Assembly (NCBI GenBank): GCA_050330205.1
Contig: JBHJOA010000016.1
Location: forward strand, 1 to 64,000
From: Pelagibius sp050330205
GTDB lineage: Bacteria; Pseudomonadota; Alphaproteobacteria; Kiloniellales; Kiloniellaceae
Direction of reading: 5' to 3'
DNA: 64,000 nucleotides
Positions 25,533 to 33,451 of the stretch are shown one piece after another. Numbering within the stretch: the stretch's first letter is position 1; each line of letters starts with the position of its first letter. The position numbers and the translations under genes were made by a program. The notes under the pieces are model-generated. The model worked only from the letters and a program-made list of their open reading frames with translations, was not told the origin of the DNA and made no database searches.

Positions 25533-27020
25533 TCAGAAGCGCGGCAGGTCGGGAAACGGCAGCTTGCCGCCGCTGATGTGCATGCGGCCCAACTCGGCGC
25601 AGCGATGCAGCTGCGGGAAGACCTTGCCGGGATTAAGCAGCGCGTCGGGGTCGAAGGCGCACTTCACGCGCTGCTGCTGCTTGAGGTCGATCTCGCTGAA
25701 CATCGATCCCATGAGATCGCGTTTCTCGATGCCGACACCGTGTTCGCCGGTAAGCACGCCGCCGACCTCGACACAGAGCTTCAGAATATCGGCGCCGAAG
25801 TCTTCTGCCTTCTCAAGTTCGCCGGGCTTGTTGGCGTCGTAGAGGATCAGAGGATGGAGATTGCCGTCGCCGGCGTGAAAGACGTTGGCCACGCGCAGGC
25901 CGTAGTGCTCGCTGAGTTCGCGCATGCGCTTCAGCACCTGCGGCAGGCGCGCGCGCGGAATCGTGCCATCCATGCAGTAGTAATCCGGCGATATGCGGCC
26001 GACCGCCGGAAAGGCCGCCTTACGACCGGCCCAGAACGTCAGGCGCTCGGACTCGCTCTCGCTGATGCGGCTGGTGACGGCGCCCTTGTCGGCGGCGATC
26101 TTCGAAACCTCGCCGATCAGGTAGTCGACCTCCGCCTGGGGACCGTCGAGCTCAACGATCAGCAGCGCTTCGACGTCGCGCGGATAGCCAGCCTGGACGA
26201 AGTCCTCGGCCGCGTTGATGGCCGGCTTGTCCATCATCTCCATGCCGCCGGGAATGATGCCGGCGGCGATGATGGCCGCCACCGCGTCGCCGGCCTGTTC
26301 GTTGGTCGGAAAGCCGAGCAGCAGGGCGCGCGCCGTCTCCGGCTTCTTCAGCAGGCGCACCGTCACCTCGGTGATCACGCCGAGCAGGCCTTCGGAGCCG
26401 GTCATCAGTCCGAGCAGATCATAGCCCTCGGCATCGAGGTGCTTGCCGCCGAGGCGCAGCACGGTGCCGTCCATCAGCACCATCTCCAGGCCGAGCAGGT
26501 TGTTGGTGGTGAGGCCGTACTTCAGGCAGTGCACGCCGCCGGAGTTCTCGGCCACGTTGCCGCCGATGGTGCAGGCGATCTGGCTGGAGGGATCAGGCGC
26601 GTAGTAGAAGCCGTGATCCTCGACCGCATGGGTGATGGCGAGGTTGGTGACGCCCGGCTGCACCACGGCGCAGCGGTTGTCGAAGTCGATTTCCAGCACA
26701 CGGTTGAACTTGCCGAGCCCGAGGACGATGCCGTCGGCCAGCGGCAGGGCGCCGCCGGACAGCGAAGTGCCGGCGCCGCGCGGCACCACCTTCACGCCGC
26801 GGTCCTGGCAGCACTTCAGGATCCGCGAGACCTGGTCGGTGGTCTCCGGCAGCACGACGATCAGCGGCAGTTGGCGGTAGGCGGTGAGGCCGTCGGATTC
26901 GTAGGCCCGCAGCTCCTCCTCGTCGACGATCACCCCCTCACCTGGAACGATGGCGCGCAGGGCGGCGACGATGTCGGACTTGGCGGCGATGACCCCCTGA
27001 TCCGGGTCGGGCATCTGCAT
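25533..27020 (-). CDS. glcD: glycolate oxidase catalytic subunit
   Basis: FAD-linked oxidase of 495 residues, close to the 499 of E. coli GlcD. The FAD-binding part shows VVPRGAGTSLSGGALP and CTIGGNVAENSGGVHCLKYG. The C-terminal FAD-oxidase part shows VANVFHAGDGNLHPLI and LTGEHGVGIEKR. It oxidises glycolate, or a similar 2-hydroxy acid such as D-lactate, to the keto acid. I take the ATG at 27020, with AGGGAG upstream. Starts at 27050 (ATG) and 27065 (TTG) are in frame, but the latter lies inside the palindromic operator. It is the first gene of the glcDEF operon. Confidence 0.93.
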   Translation of the reverse strand: MQMPDPDQGVIAAKSDIVAALRAIVPGEGVIVDEEELRAYESDGLTAYRQLPLIVVLPETTDQVSRILKCCQDRGVKVVPRGAGTSLSGGALPLADGIVLGLGKFNRVLEIDFDNRCAVVQPGVTNLAITHAVEDHGFYYAPDPSSQIACTIGGNVAENSGGVHCLKYGLTTNNLLGLEMVLMDGTVLRLGGKHLDAEGYDLLGLMTGSEGLLGVITEVTVRLLKKPETARALLLGFPTNEQAGDAVAAIIAAGIIPGGMEMMDKPAINAAEDFVQAGYPRDVEALLIVELDGPQAEVDYLIGEVSKIAADKGAVTSRISESESERLTFWAGRKAAFPAVGRISPDYYCMDGTIPRARLPQVLKRMRELSEHYGLRVANVFHAGDGNLHPLILYDANKPGELEKAEDFGADILKLCVEVGGVLTGEHGVGIEKRDLMGSMFSEIDLKQQQRVKCAFDPDALLNPGKVFPQLHRCAELGRMHISGGKLPFPDLPRF

Positions 27021-27063
27021 GAAAACGCTGCTCCCTGGTTCCCACCGCATTCCTCGACGGGGC

Positions 27064-27080
27064 AATTGGTAATACCAATT
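27064..27080. promoter_or_regulatory. perfect palindromic operator upstream of glcDEF
   Basis: AATTGGTAATACCAATT is a perfect 17-bp palindrome (8+1+8), 44 bp upstream of the glcD start. It contains the TNGTNNNACNA core of FadR-subfamily regulators and shares TTGGTnATACCAA with the site at 18605-18617 in front of the GntR gene. It is the likely binding site of the regulator encoded at 18728. Confidence 0.72.
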
Positions 27081-27150
27081 TTCGGGAGACTATGGCGCGA
27101 GGGACCGGCGGGGTCAATGCCCGAGGGCGGGGCAACAGGCCGGACAAGCG

Positions 27151-27182
27151 AAAGGCCGCGCCCCCGGCGGGGCACGGCCTTT
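27151..27182 (-). terminator. terminator after rpmJ
   Basis: AAAGGCCG at 27151-27158 pairs with CGGCCTTT at 27175-27182, with a GC-rich inner part. It follows the rpmJ stop by 64 bp on the minus strand and separates it from the glc promoter. The T-run is short (TTT within the stem), and it could work in both directions. Confidence 0.65.
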
Positions 27183-27245
27183 CATGTCACCTGGGCTCGT
27201 CCGTCGGCACGGCCCCTCCGGGGGAGGGGCGGCGACGCGAGCCGC

Positions 27246-27371
27246 TCAGCCCTGGCGGGCCTTGAAGCGCGGATTCTTCTTGTTGATCACGTAGACGCGA
27301 CCCTTGCGGCGCACGACACGGCAGCCTTTTTCCCGCAGTTTCGCGGTCTTGAGAGAGTTAACGACCTTCAT
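27246..27371 (-). CDS. rpmJ: 50S ribosomal protein L36, 41 aa
   Basis: The smallest ribosomal protein, 41 residues, beginning MKVVNSLKTAKL and ending NKKNPRFKARQG, a typical L36 tail. It has only one Cys (position 17), so it is the zinc-free form without the CCHC knuckle. The start is the ATG at 27371 behind GAGGACAGAGAA. It stands alone, as in other alphaproteobacteria, with a very good promoter and a hairpin terminator. It acts in the large subunit near the peptidyl-transferase region. Confidence 0.96.
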   Translation of the reverse strand: MKVVNSLKTAKLREKGCRVVRRKGRVYVINKKNPRFKARQG

Positions 27372-27450
27372 TTCTCTGTCCTCGTTGGCTGGCCCCGTCG
27401 GCCGGCCTGATCAACCGCGCCGAGCCTCTGCCGGCGCGCGGAAAGCCGGG

Positions 27451-27479
27451 AACATAGGCATCGCCGTCGGGGCTGTCAA
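27451..27479 (-). promoter_or_regulatory. sigma-70 promoter of rpmJ
   Basis: On the minus strand a perfect -35 TTGACA (27479-27474) and a TATGTT -10 (27456-27451) are separated by exactly 17 bp, about 80 bp upstream of the rpmJ start. It is the best consensus promoter seen in the window. Confidence 0.75.
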
Positions 27480-27533
27480 CCTCGTCAAAGCCCCGGATTC
27501 CTGCCGCCGGGGCGGGTCGCCGCCGGCGCCCCG

Positions 27534-28484
27534 CTACCAGTCGGAGAGCATCTTCTCCGCCTCTTTCTTCAGAGCATGAAATCGGCAGATCCGGAGGGCG
27601 CCGGCGTCGATCGCCTTGGTTCGCCGGGTCCACAGCTCCACGGCGTCGGTGATCGCCTCGGAGGTCTTCTTGTCGACGGTCTTGCCCTTCAGGCTGGAGA
27701 GGAAGCGCGCCCAGCTGCCGGTGATAATGCCGTAGACCTCTTCGGTGATGTCTTCCTTGATGCGGATATCCAGGCGCGCCTCGGTCAGCGCCGCCTCGTA
27801 GTCACGCATGGTCCAGGGATTCGGCTTCTTCGGCTCGCCTTCGGCCCAGGCGAAGACCGCCCGCTCGTCGGCCTTTTCCGCCAGCACGTAATCGGTGAAG
27901 AGCAGCTGCCCGCGCGGCCGGATCATGTGGATGATCTCCTTCAGCAGCCGGTCCTTGTCCTCCACCGTGAAGAGAGATTCCTTCGAGATCACGCAGTCGG
28001 TCGAGTTTTCGCGGAACTCGTAGCGATCCATGTCGAAGTAGTGGATCGGCGCGCGCTTGGCGAGGCCGGCCATGGTCGAGAGCTCCATGCCGGCGTCCGC
28101 CACCTCGCGGTCGGATTCGAGCCCGGTGATCCAGATATCGAACTTCTCGGAGATCAGGCGGGTGGCGCCGCCGAGGCCGGCGCCGACATCGATGATTGTG
28201 TGGGCGGGGTTGAGGCCCAGCGGCTTGACCAGCCGCAGGATATACTCCTCGTCGCCGGGACCCGACATGCCGCGGCCCCAGATCTGCTGCATGACCTCGA
28301 GGCGCTGAGACTTCGGCTCCGGCCCTTCGTAGCGCACAGCATCCTGCGTCAGATCCCCCATTTCCAGGGGGATCTTCTGCTTCTGCCGGATCGCGAGGTC
28401 GTAGCCTTCCCACCACGCCTTGAGGCGCACCCAGAAGGGAATCTTCCGTTTTCCGGCCGACTTGGCTGTCCTTGCCAGTGCCAT
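27534..28484 (-). CDS. class I SAM-dependent methyltransferase
   Basis: A 316-residue methyltransferase. Motif I is TIIDVGAGLGGATRLIS, and the acidic end of beta2 is ITGLESD. Later motifs are DCVISKESLFTVEDKDRLL and IRPRGQLLFTDYVLAEK, which resemble small-molecule and lipid methyltransferases of the UbiE or sarcosine type. The N-terminus is basic (RTAKSAGKRK). The acceptor is unknown. I choose the ATG at 28484; a frame upstream to 28571 is less likely. It appears monocistronic, with two inverted repeats upstream. Confidence 0.83.
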   Translation of the reverse strand: MALARTAKSAGKRKIPFWVRLKAWWEGYDLAIRQKQKIPLEMGDLTQDAVRYEGPEPKSQRLEVMQQIWGRGMSGPGDEEYILRLVKPLGLNPAHTIIDVGAGLGGATRLISEKFDIWITGLESDREVADAGMELSTMAGLAKRAPIHYFDMDRYEFRENSTDCVISKESLFTVEDKDRLLKEIIHMIRPRGQLLFTDYVLAEKADERAVFAWAEGEPKKPNPWTMRDYEAALTEARLDIRIKEDITEEVYGIITGSWARFLSSLKGKTVDKKTSEAITDAVELWTRRTKAIDAGALRICRFHALKKEAEKMLSDW

Positions 28485-28565
28485 CGGCACCCTTCGTAGT
28501 CGTTCGATGTCGTTGGCCAGCCGCCCGCGGCGACAAAGACAGGCTGGGTCAATGGTTATCGTTAA

Positions 28566-28598
28566 TGCCAAATGGCAAACATTCGCTTAATAGCGAAT
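28566..28598. promoter_or_regulatory. two adjacent inverted repeats upstream of the methyltransferase
   Basis: TGCCAAATGGCA (28566-28577, TGCCA/TGGCA) is followed after 3 bp by ATTCGCTTAATAGCGAAT (28581-28598, ATTCGC/GCGAAT). Both lie in an AT-rich patch about 80-115 bp upstream of the gene starting at 28484. They look like paired operator sites over its promoter. The protein that binds is not known. Confidence 0.45.
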
Positions 28599-28653
28599 AC
28601 CGGAACCGACCCGGAATCGAGGCAATCCGCCGACGCCGGACAGGATCCCACCG

Positions 28654-29655
28654 TCAGCCGCCGGCCGCCCGCTGGGCGCGCCGATAGGCCGTGGGACTGA
28701 CGGCGTAGTGCCGGCGGAAGGTCCGCGAGAAGGCGGAATGGGACCCGAAACCGCTGCGCACGGCGATGACCTGCATCGACAGCCGGGTGTCCAGCAGCAG
28801 GCGCCGCGCTGCCTGCAGCCTGAGGCGCAGGTAGTAGGTCCCCGGTCCCATGCCGAGGGCCTGCTTGAACAGCAGTTCCAGGCTGCGCGCCGAGAGGTCG
28901 AGACGGCGGGCGATGGCGGCGGTGGTCAGCGGGCTGTCGAGGTGGCCTTCCATCAGCCGGATGGCGGCGGCCACCCGAGGCTCGTAGCCGGCCAGGCGGC
29001 CGAGGGAGACCAGCGGCTGGGCGTCGTTGGGCGTGTGAGCCTCGTCGTAGATGAAGACGCTCGCCACCTCGAGGGCCAGCGGATAGCCGAAGCGGCGGCG
29101 GATCAGGTGCAGCATCAGGTCGAAGGTCGGCGAGGCGCCGCCGCTGGTGAAACAGCGGCCGTCGATGACGAAGCGATCGGGCAGCACCTCGACCCCCGGA
29201 AAGCGGGCGGCGAAGTCCTCCAGGTCTTCCCAGTGGGTGGTCGCCGAGCGGCCGTCGAGCAGGCCGGCGCGGGCGAGCAGCCAGCTGCCGGCTTCGACGC
29301 CGGCGAAGGCGCGAAAGCGTCCGGTCGCGCCCCGCAGCAGGGCCAGCAACTGCTGGCTCGCATGGCGCTCGTGGCGAAAGCCGGCGACGACGATGAGGAC
29401 ATCACCCTCGGCGTCGCGCCCGAAGCGGCCGTCGGCGGCGACGGCGACGCCACAGGTGAGGGCCGCCGGGTCGCCCTCCGGCGTGACGATCCGCCAGGAA
29501 AACAGGGGGCGCCGTGCCAGCCGGTTGGCCGCGCGCATGGGGTCGAGCGTCGAGGCCAGCGACATCATCGAGGACTCGGGCAGCAGCAGCACCGTCACCC
29601 GGAGCGGCTCGTCCGAGGGGGCGAAGATCGGGCTTTCGCTATTCATCAAGAACAT
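28654..29655 (-). CDS. GlxA/CdhR-type AraC regulator, probable carnitine regulator
   Basis: A transcription factor of 333 residues. The N-terminal two-thirds is a DJ-1/PfpI (class I amidotransferase-like) ligand domain, and the C-terminal third is an AraC HTH pair (TTAAIARRLDLSARSLELLF, then MQVIAVRSGFGSHSAFSRTFRR). The nucleophile position of the ligand domain is not a catalytic Cys (AGVEAGSWLLA), as usual in this regulator group. CdhR, the carnitine regulator of Pseudomonas, has this build. It is divergent from the beta-keto-acid cleavage and L-carnitine dehydrogenase genes, which strongly supports that role. The start is uncertain: ATG at 29655 or 29646. Confidence 0.87.
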   Translation of the reverse strand: MFLMNSESPIFAPSDEPLRVTVLLLPESSMMSLASTLDPMRAANRLARRPLFSWRIVTPEGDPAALTCGVAVAADGRFGRDAEGDVLIVVAGFRHERHASQQLLALLRGATGRFRAFAGVEAGSWLLARAGLLDGRSATTHWEDLEDFAARFPGVEVLPDRFVIDGRCFTSGGASPTFDLMLHLIRRRFGYPLALEVASVFIYDEAHTPNDAQPLVSLGRLAGYEPRVAAAIRLMEGHLDSPLTTAAIARRLDLSARSLELLFKQALGMGPGTYYLRLRLQAARRLLLDTRLSMQVIAVRSGFGSHSAFSRTFRRHYAVSPTAYRRAQRAAGG

Positions 29656-29695
29656 TTCGTAATCTGTCGAGCGGAAAACTGCAATCCCGGCATGA

Positions 29696-29719
29696 TCCTG
29701 GCCGGGACCAAGGCCAGGA
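29696..29719. promoter_or_regulatory. inverted repeat in front of the carnitine catabolic genes
   Basis: TCCTGGCC (29696-29703) and GGCCAGGA (29712-29719) form a perfect 8-bp inverted repeat with an 8-bp centre. It lies in the 80-bp region between the CdhR-like gene and the gene at 29736, just ahead of its GGGAG ribosome site. Candidate operator, or a leader hairpin. Confidence 0.45.
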
Positions 29720-29735
29720 CAACGGGAGCATCACC

Positions 29736-30641
29736 ATGGGGCTGCAGCCGAACCGCGACGTCTTCATCACCTGCGCCGTGACCGGCGCCGGCGACACCAC
29801 CGGCCGCTCCGACAAGGTGCCGGTGACGCCGCGCCAGATCGCCGATTCCTGCATCGAGGCCGCGGCGGCGGGCGCCGCCATCGTCCATATCCATGTGCGC
29901 GACCCCGAAACCGGCCGGCCCGCCCGCGATCCCGCCCTCTACGCCGAGGTGGTGGACCACATCCGCGCATCCGGAACCGACGTCGTGCTGAACCTGACCG
30001 CCGGCATGGGCGGCGACCTCACCCTCGGCAGCGTCGAGGCCCCCCTGCCCCCGGCCGCGGCCGGCACCGACATGGCCGGGGCGACCGAGCGCCTCGCCCA
30101 TGTCGCCCGGATCCTGCCGGAGATCTGCACCATCGACTGCGGCACCATGAACTTCGGCGAGGGCGACTACGTCATGACCAACACGCCCGCCATGCTGAAG
30201 GAGATGGCGCGGCAGGTGCAGGCCCTCGGCGTGCGCCCGGAAATCGAGGCCTTCGACACCGGTCACCTGCTGCTCGCCAAGTGGCTGAAGGACCAGGGCC
30301 TGATCGACGACCCGGCGATGATTCAGCTCTGCATGGGTATCCCCTGGGGGGCGCCCGACGACATGGCGACCCTCATGGCGATGACCGCCAACCTGCCGCC
30401 GGACTGGGTCTTCTCCGCCTTCTCCATCGGCCGTAACCAGCTGCCCTACGCCGCCATGGCGGTGCTCGCCGGCGGCAACATCCGCGTCGGCCTGGAGGAC
30501 AACATCTGGCTGGACAAAGGCGTGCTGGCCACCAACGGCCAACTGGTCGAGCGCGCCGCCACCATCGCCCGCGCCATGGGCAGCCGGGTCATGGGTCCCG
30601 GCGAGGTGCGCGAGAAACTGAAGCTGCAGAAACGCTGGTAA
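29736..30641 (+). CDS. 3-keto-5-aminohexanoate cleavage-type enzyme (BKACE), dehydrocarnitine cleavage
   Basis: Zinc-dependent beta-keto-acid cleavage enzyme of 301 residues. It transfers the acyl part of a beta-keto acid to acetyl-CoA, giving acetoacetate and a new acyl-CoA. Metal-binding His51 and His53 are in IVHIHVRDP, a family signature; TNTPAMLKEMA, VRPEIEAFDTGHL and GGNIRVGLEDN follow. Dehydrocarnitine cleavage to betainyl-CoA and acetoacetate is a known activity of the family. The next gene is an L-carnitine dehydrogenase-thioesterase fusion 4 bp downstream, which makes this the likely substrate. Confidence 0.9.
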   Translation: MGLQPNRDVFITCAVTGAGDTTGRSDKVPVTPRQIADSCIEAAAAGAAIVHIHVRDPETGRPARDPALYAEVVDHIRASGTDVVLNLTAGMGGDLTLGSVEAPLPPAAAGTDMAGATERLAHVARILPEICTIDCGTMNFGEGDYVMTNTPAMLKEMARQVQALGVRPEIEAFDTGHLLLAKWLKDQGLIDDPAMIQLCMGIPWGAPDDMATLMAMTANLPPDWVFSAFSIGRNQLPYAAMAVLAGGNIRVGLEDNIWLDKGVLATNGQLVERAATIARAMGSRVMGPGEVREKLKLQKRW

Positions 30642-30645
30642 CGCC

Positions 30646-32121
30646 ATGAGCATCATCAAGAAAACGGCAGCCGTCGGCGGCGGCGTGATCGGCGCCGGCT
30701 GGGTCGCCCGCCTGCTGGAGAACGGCATCGACGTCGCGGTGTACGACCCGGCGCCTGAAGCCGAGCGGCGCATGCAGGCGGTGCTCGACAATGCCGAGCG
30801 CGCCTACGCCAAGCTGACCCTGGCGCCGCGCCCGAAGAAGGGCGCGCTGACGTTCCATGCCGATCTCGCCGAGGCCGTCGGCAGTGCGGAACTCGTTATC
30901 GAGTCGGTGCCCGAGCGCCTCGACATCAAGCAGGCGGTCTACGCCGAGGTGGAGGCCGCGGCGGACCCGCAGGCGATCATCGCCTCCTCGACCTCCGGCA
31001 TCCTGCCCAGCGACCTGCAGGCCGGGATGAAGCACCCCGAGCGCCTGGTCGTCGCCCACCCTTTCAATCCGGTCTACCTGCTGCCCCTGGTCGAACTGGT
31101 CGGCGGCGCCAAGACCGCACCGGCGACCATCGAACGCGCCAAGGCGATCTACACCGCCCTCGGCATGCACCCGCTGCACATCAAGAAGGAGATCGAGGCC
31201 TTCGTCGCCGACCGCCTGCTGGAGGCGGTGTGGCGCGAGAGTCTCTGGCTGGTGACCGACGGCATCGCCACCACGGCGGAAATCGACGACGCCATCCGCT
31301 ACGGCTTCGGCCTGCGCTGGGCGCAGATGGGCATCTTCGAGACCTACCGCATCGCCGGCGGCGAGGCCGGCATGCGCCACTTCATGGCGCAGTTCGGACC
31401 CTGCCTGAAGTGGCCCTGGACCAAGCTGACCGACGTGCCGGACTTTACCGACGAACTGGTCGACCTGGTGGCCGGCCAGTCCGACGCGCAGTCGGGACAG
31501 TATTCGATCCGCGAGCTGGAGCGTATCCGCGACGACAACCTGATCGCCATCCTACAGGCGTTGAAGGTGAACGACTGGGGCGCCGGCAGGACCCTCGCCG
31601 ACTACGAACGCCGGCAGTTCGACGCCGGGGCCGCGACGGCGGCGGAGCCCGATTTCTCGCAGCCCGTCGTCACCCTGGAGCGCCGCGTTCCGGCCGACTG
31701 GACCGACTACAACAACCACATGAACGAGAGCCGCTACCTGCAGTGCTTCGCCGACGCCAGCGACGCCCTGCTGCGCCTCATCGGCGTCGACGCCGACTAC
31801 GTCGCCTCGGGCGGCTCCTACTTCACCGTCGAGACCCACATCCGGCACCTCGACGAGGTGGCGGCCCTGGAGCCGATCCGCGCCACCACCCAGGTGCTGG
31901 AAGCCGCCGGCAAGAAGCTGCGGCTGTTCCACCGGCTCCTTCACGCCGATGGCCGACTGCTGGCGACGGGAGAGCACATGCTGATCCATGTGGACCTGAA
32001 GACGCGCAGCGCCGCCGACCCGGCGCCGGCCATCGCCGCAATGGCCGGCGAGGTCGCCCTGGCCCATGCCGCCCTGCCCTGGCCGGAAGAAGCCGGCCGC
32101 GCCGTCGGCCAGGCACGGTAG
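30646..32121 (+). CDS. L-carnitine dehydrogenase fused to a betainyl-CoA thioesterase
   Basis: A 491-residue bifunctional protein. Residues about 1-325 are a 3-hydroxyacyl-CoA dehydrogenase-type NAD enzyme (Rossmann loop GGGVIGAGW, IIASSTSGILPSDL, AHPFNPVYLLPLVELVGG) that oxidises L-carnitine to 3-dehydrocarnitine. Residues about 340-485 are a hotdog thioesterase (DWTDYNNHMNESRY at 351-364), suited to hydrolyse betainyl-CoA to glycine betaine. In Pseudomonas these are separate genes (cdhA, cdhB); fused forms are known in some rhizobia. With the cleavage enzyme at 29736, all three steps from carnitine to betaine are encoded in two adjacent genes. Confidence 0.92.
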   Translation: MSIIKKTAAVGGGVIGAGWVARLLENGIDVAVYDPAPEAERRMQAVLDNAERAYAKLTLAPRPKKGALTFHADLAEAVGSAELVIESVPERLDIKQAVYAEVEAAADPQAIIASSTSGILPSDLQAGMKHPERLVVAHPFNPVYLLPLVELVGGAKTAPATIERAKAIYTALGMHPLHIKKEIEAFVADRLLEAVWRESLWLVTDGIATTAEIDDAIRYGFGLRWAQMGIFETYRIAGGEAGMRHFMAQFGPCLKWPWTKLTDVPDFTDELVDLVAGQSDAQSGQYSIRELERIRDDNLIAILQALKVNDWGAGRTLADYERRQFDAGAATAAEPDFSQPVVTLERRVPADWTDYNNHMNESRYLQCFADASDALLRLIGVDADYVASGGSYFTVETHIRHLDEVAALEPIRATTQVLEAAGKKLRLFHRLLHADGRLLATGEHMLIHVDLKTRSAADPAPAIAAMAGEVALAHAALPWPEEAGRAVGQAR

Positions 32122-32160
32122 GGGCCGCGAAAATGCCCTTGGCAACGTCCGTGCCGATCG

Positions 32161-32260
32161 CCTCGTCCTTCGAGCCACGCTGCTGCGCAGCGTTCCTCAG
32201 GATGAGGCAATACTCAGACCTCATCCTGAGGAGGACCGAAGGCCCGTCTCGAAGGATGGG
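32161..32260. repeat. intergenic palindromic repeat element, RIME-like
   Basis: About 100 bp made of nested inverted repeats. The outer arms are TCCTTCGAG (32166-32174) and CTCGAAGGA (32248-32256). The inner arms are CCTCAGGATGAGG (32195-32207) and CCTCATCCTGAGG (32219-32231), which are exact complements. It matches the pattern of short mosaic repeats spread between genes of many alphaproteobacteria. It splits the dehydrogenase-thioesterase gene from the acyl-CoA dehydrogenase gene, and its transcript would fold strongly. Confidence 0.85.
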
Positions 32261-32290
32261 CGGCGCGCAGGAAAGAATGGGAGACATCCG

Positions 32291-33451
32291 ATGAACTTCG
32301 GCCTCGGCGACGAACAGCAGATGATCGTCGATACCCTGCGCAGCTTCGTCGAGAAGGAGCTCTATCCGCACGAAGCGCTGGTCGAACGCGAGGGGCAGGT
32401 GCCGCGGGAAATCGGCGAAGAGATCAAGCGCAAGTGCCTGGAGCTCGGCTTTTTCGCCGCCAACATGCCCGAAGAGGTCGGCGGTGGGGGCCTGGGCCAC
32501 CTCGACTTCACCCTGCTGGAGCGCGAGCTCGGCCGCGCCTCGATGGCGCTCACGGTCTTCTTCGGGCGTCCCTCCGGCATTCTCCTGGCCTGCGAGGGCG
32601 AACAGCGTGAGCGTTACCTGCTGCCGGCCGTGAGTGGCGAGAAGTACGACGCCCTGGCGATGTCCGAGCCCGATGCCGGCTCCGACGTGCGTGGCATGAA
32701 GTGCACGGCGCGGCCCGACGGCGACGACTGGATCCTCAACGGCAGCAAGCATTTCATCAGCCATGCCGATATCGCCGACTTCGTCATCGTCTTCGTCGCC
32801 AGCGGCGAGGAAGAAACCGCCGCCGGCACCAAGAAGAAGATCACCTGCTTCCTGGTCGACCGCGGCACGCCCGGCTTCGAGATCCTGAAGGGTTACAACT
32901 CGGTCTCGCACCGCGGCTATCACAACTGCATCCTCTCCTTCGACAACTGCCGGCTGCCGAAGGCGCAGATCCTGGGGGAGGTCCACCGCGGTTTCGAACT
33001 CGCCAATGACTGGCTCTACGCCACCCGCCTCACCGTCGCCGCCATGGCGGTCGGGCGGGCGCGCCGCGCCTTCGACTACGCGCTCGGCTATGCCGCCGAG
33101 CGCAAACAGTTCGGCCAGAAGATCGGCCGCTTCCAGGGCGTCTCCTTCAAGCTCGCCGACATGGTGACGGAGATCGACGCGGCGGACTGGCTGACGCTCG
33201 CCGCCGCCTGGCGCCTCGACCAGGGCCTGCCGGCCAACCGCGAGATCGCCTCGGCCAAGCTCTACGCCACCGAGATGCTGGCCCGGGTCACCGACGAGGC
33301 GATCCAGGTACACGGCGGCATGGGCCTGATGGACGACCTGCCGCTGGAGCGCTTCTGGCGCGACGCCCGGGTCGAGCGCATCTGGGACGGCACTTCGGAG
33401 ATCCAGCGCCACATCATCTCGCGCGAACTGTTGCGGCCGCTCGGATGCTGA
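32291..33451 (+). CDS. acyl-CoA dehydrogenase, probably crotonobetainyl/butyrobetainyl-CoA type
   Basis: FAD enzyme of 386 residues with the full acyl-CoA dehydrogenase fold: AMSEPDAGSDVRG, ILNGSKHFISHADIADF, YAAERKQFGQKIG, IQVHGGMGLMDDLP. At the place where medium-chain enzymes carry the catalytic Glu (YEGTS), this protein has Asp366 (IWDGTSEIQ). Asp at this place is seen in some members, or another residue may serve as base. It overlaps the CoA-ligase gene by 7 bp and precedes a CaiD homologue, so it probably acts on carnitine-derived CoA esters, as CaiA does. The ATG at 32291 follows GAGACATCCG. Confidence 0.85.
   Translation: MNFGLGDEQQMIVDTLRSFVEKELYPHEALVEREGQVPREIGEEIKRKCLELGFFAANMPEEVGGGGLGHLDFTLLERELGRASMALTVFFGRPSGILLACEGEQRERYLLPAVSGEKYDALAMSEPDAGSDVRGMKCTARPDGDDWILNGSKHFISHADIADFVIVFVASGEEETAAGTKKKITCFLVDRGTPGFEILKGYNSVSHRGYHNCILSFDNCRLPKAQILGEVHRGFELANDWLYATRLTVAAMAVGRARRAFDYALGYAAERKQFGQKIGRFQGVSFKLADMVTEIDAADWLTLAAAWRLDQGLPANREIASAKLYATEMLARVTDEAIQVHGGMGLMDDLPLERFWRDARVERIWDGTSEIQRHIISRELLRPLGC

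Noticed and set aside
27021..27065. Longer N-terminus for GlcD starting at 27050 or 27065
   Set aside because: The 27065 TTG lies within the palindromic operator, and the extra residues are not needed for family length.
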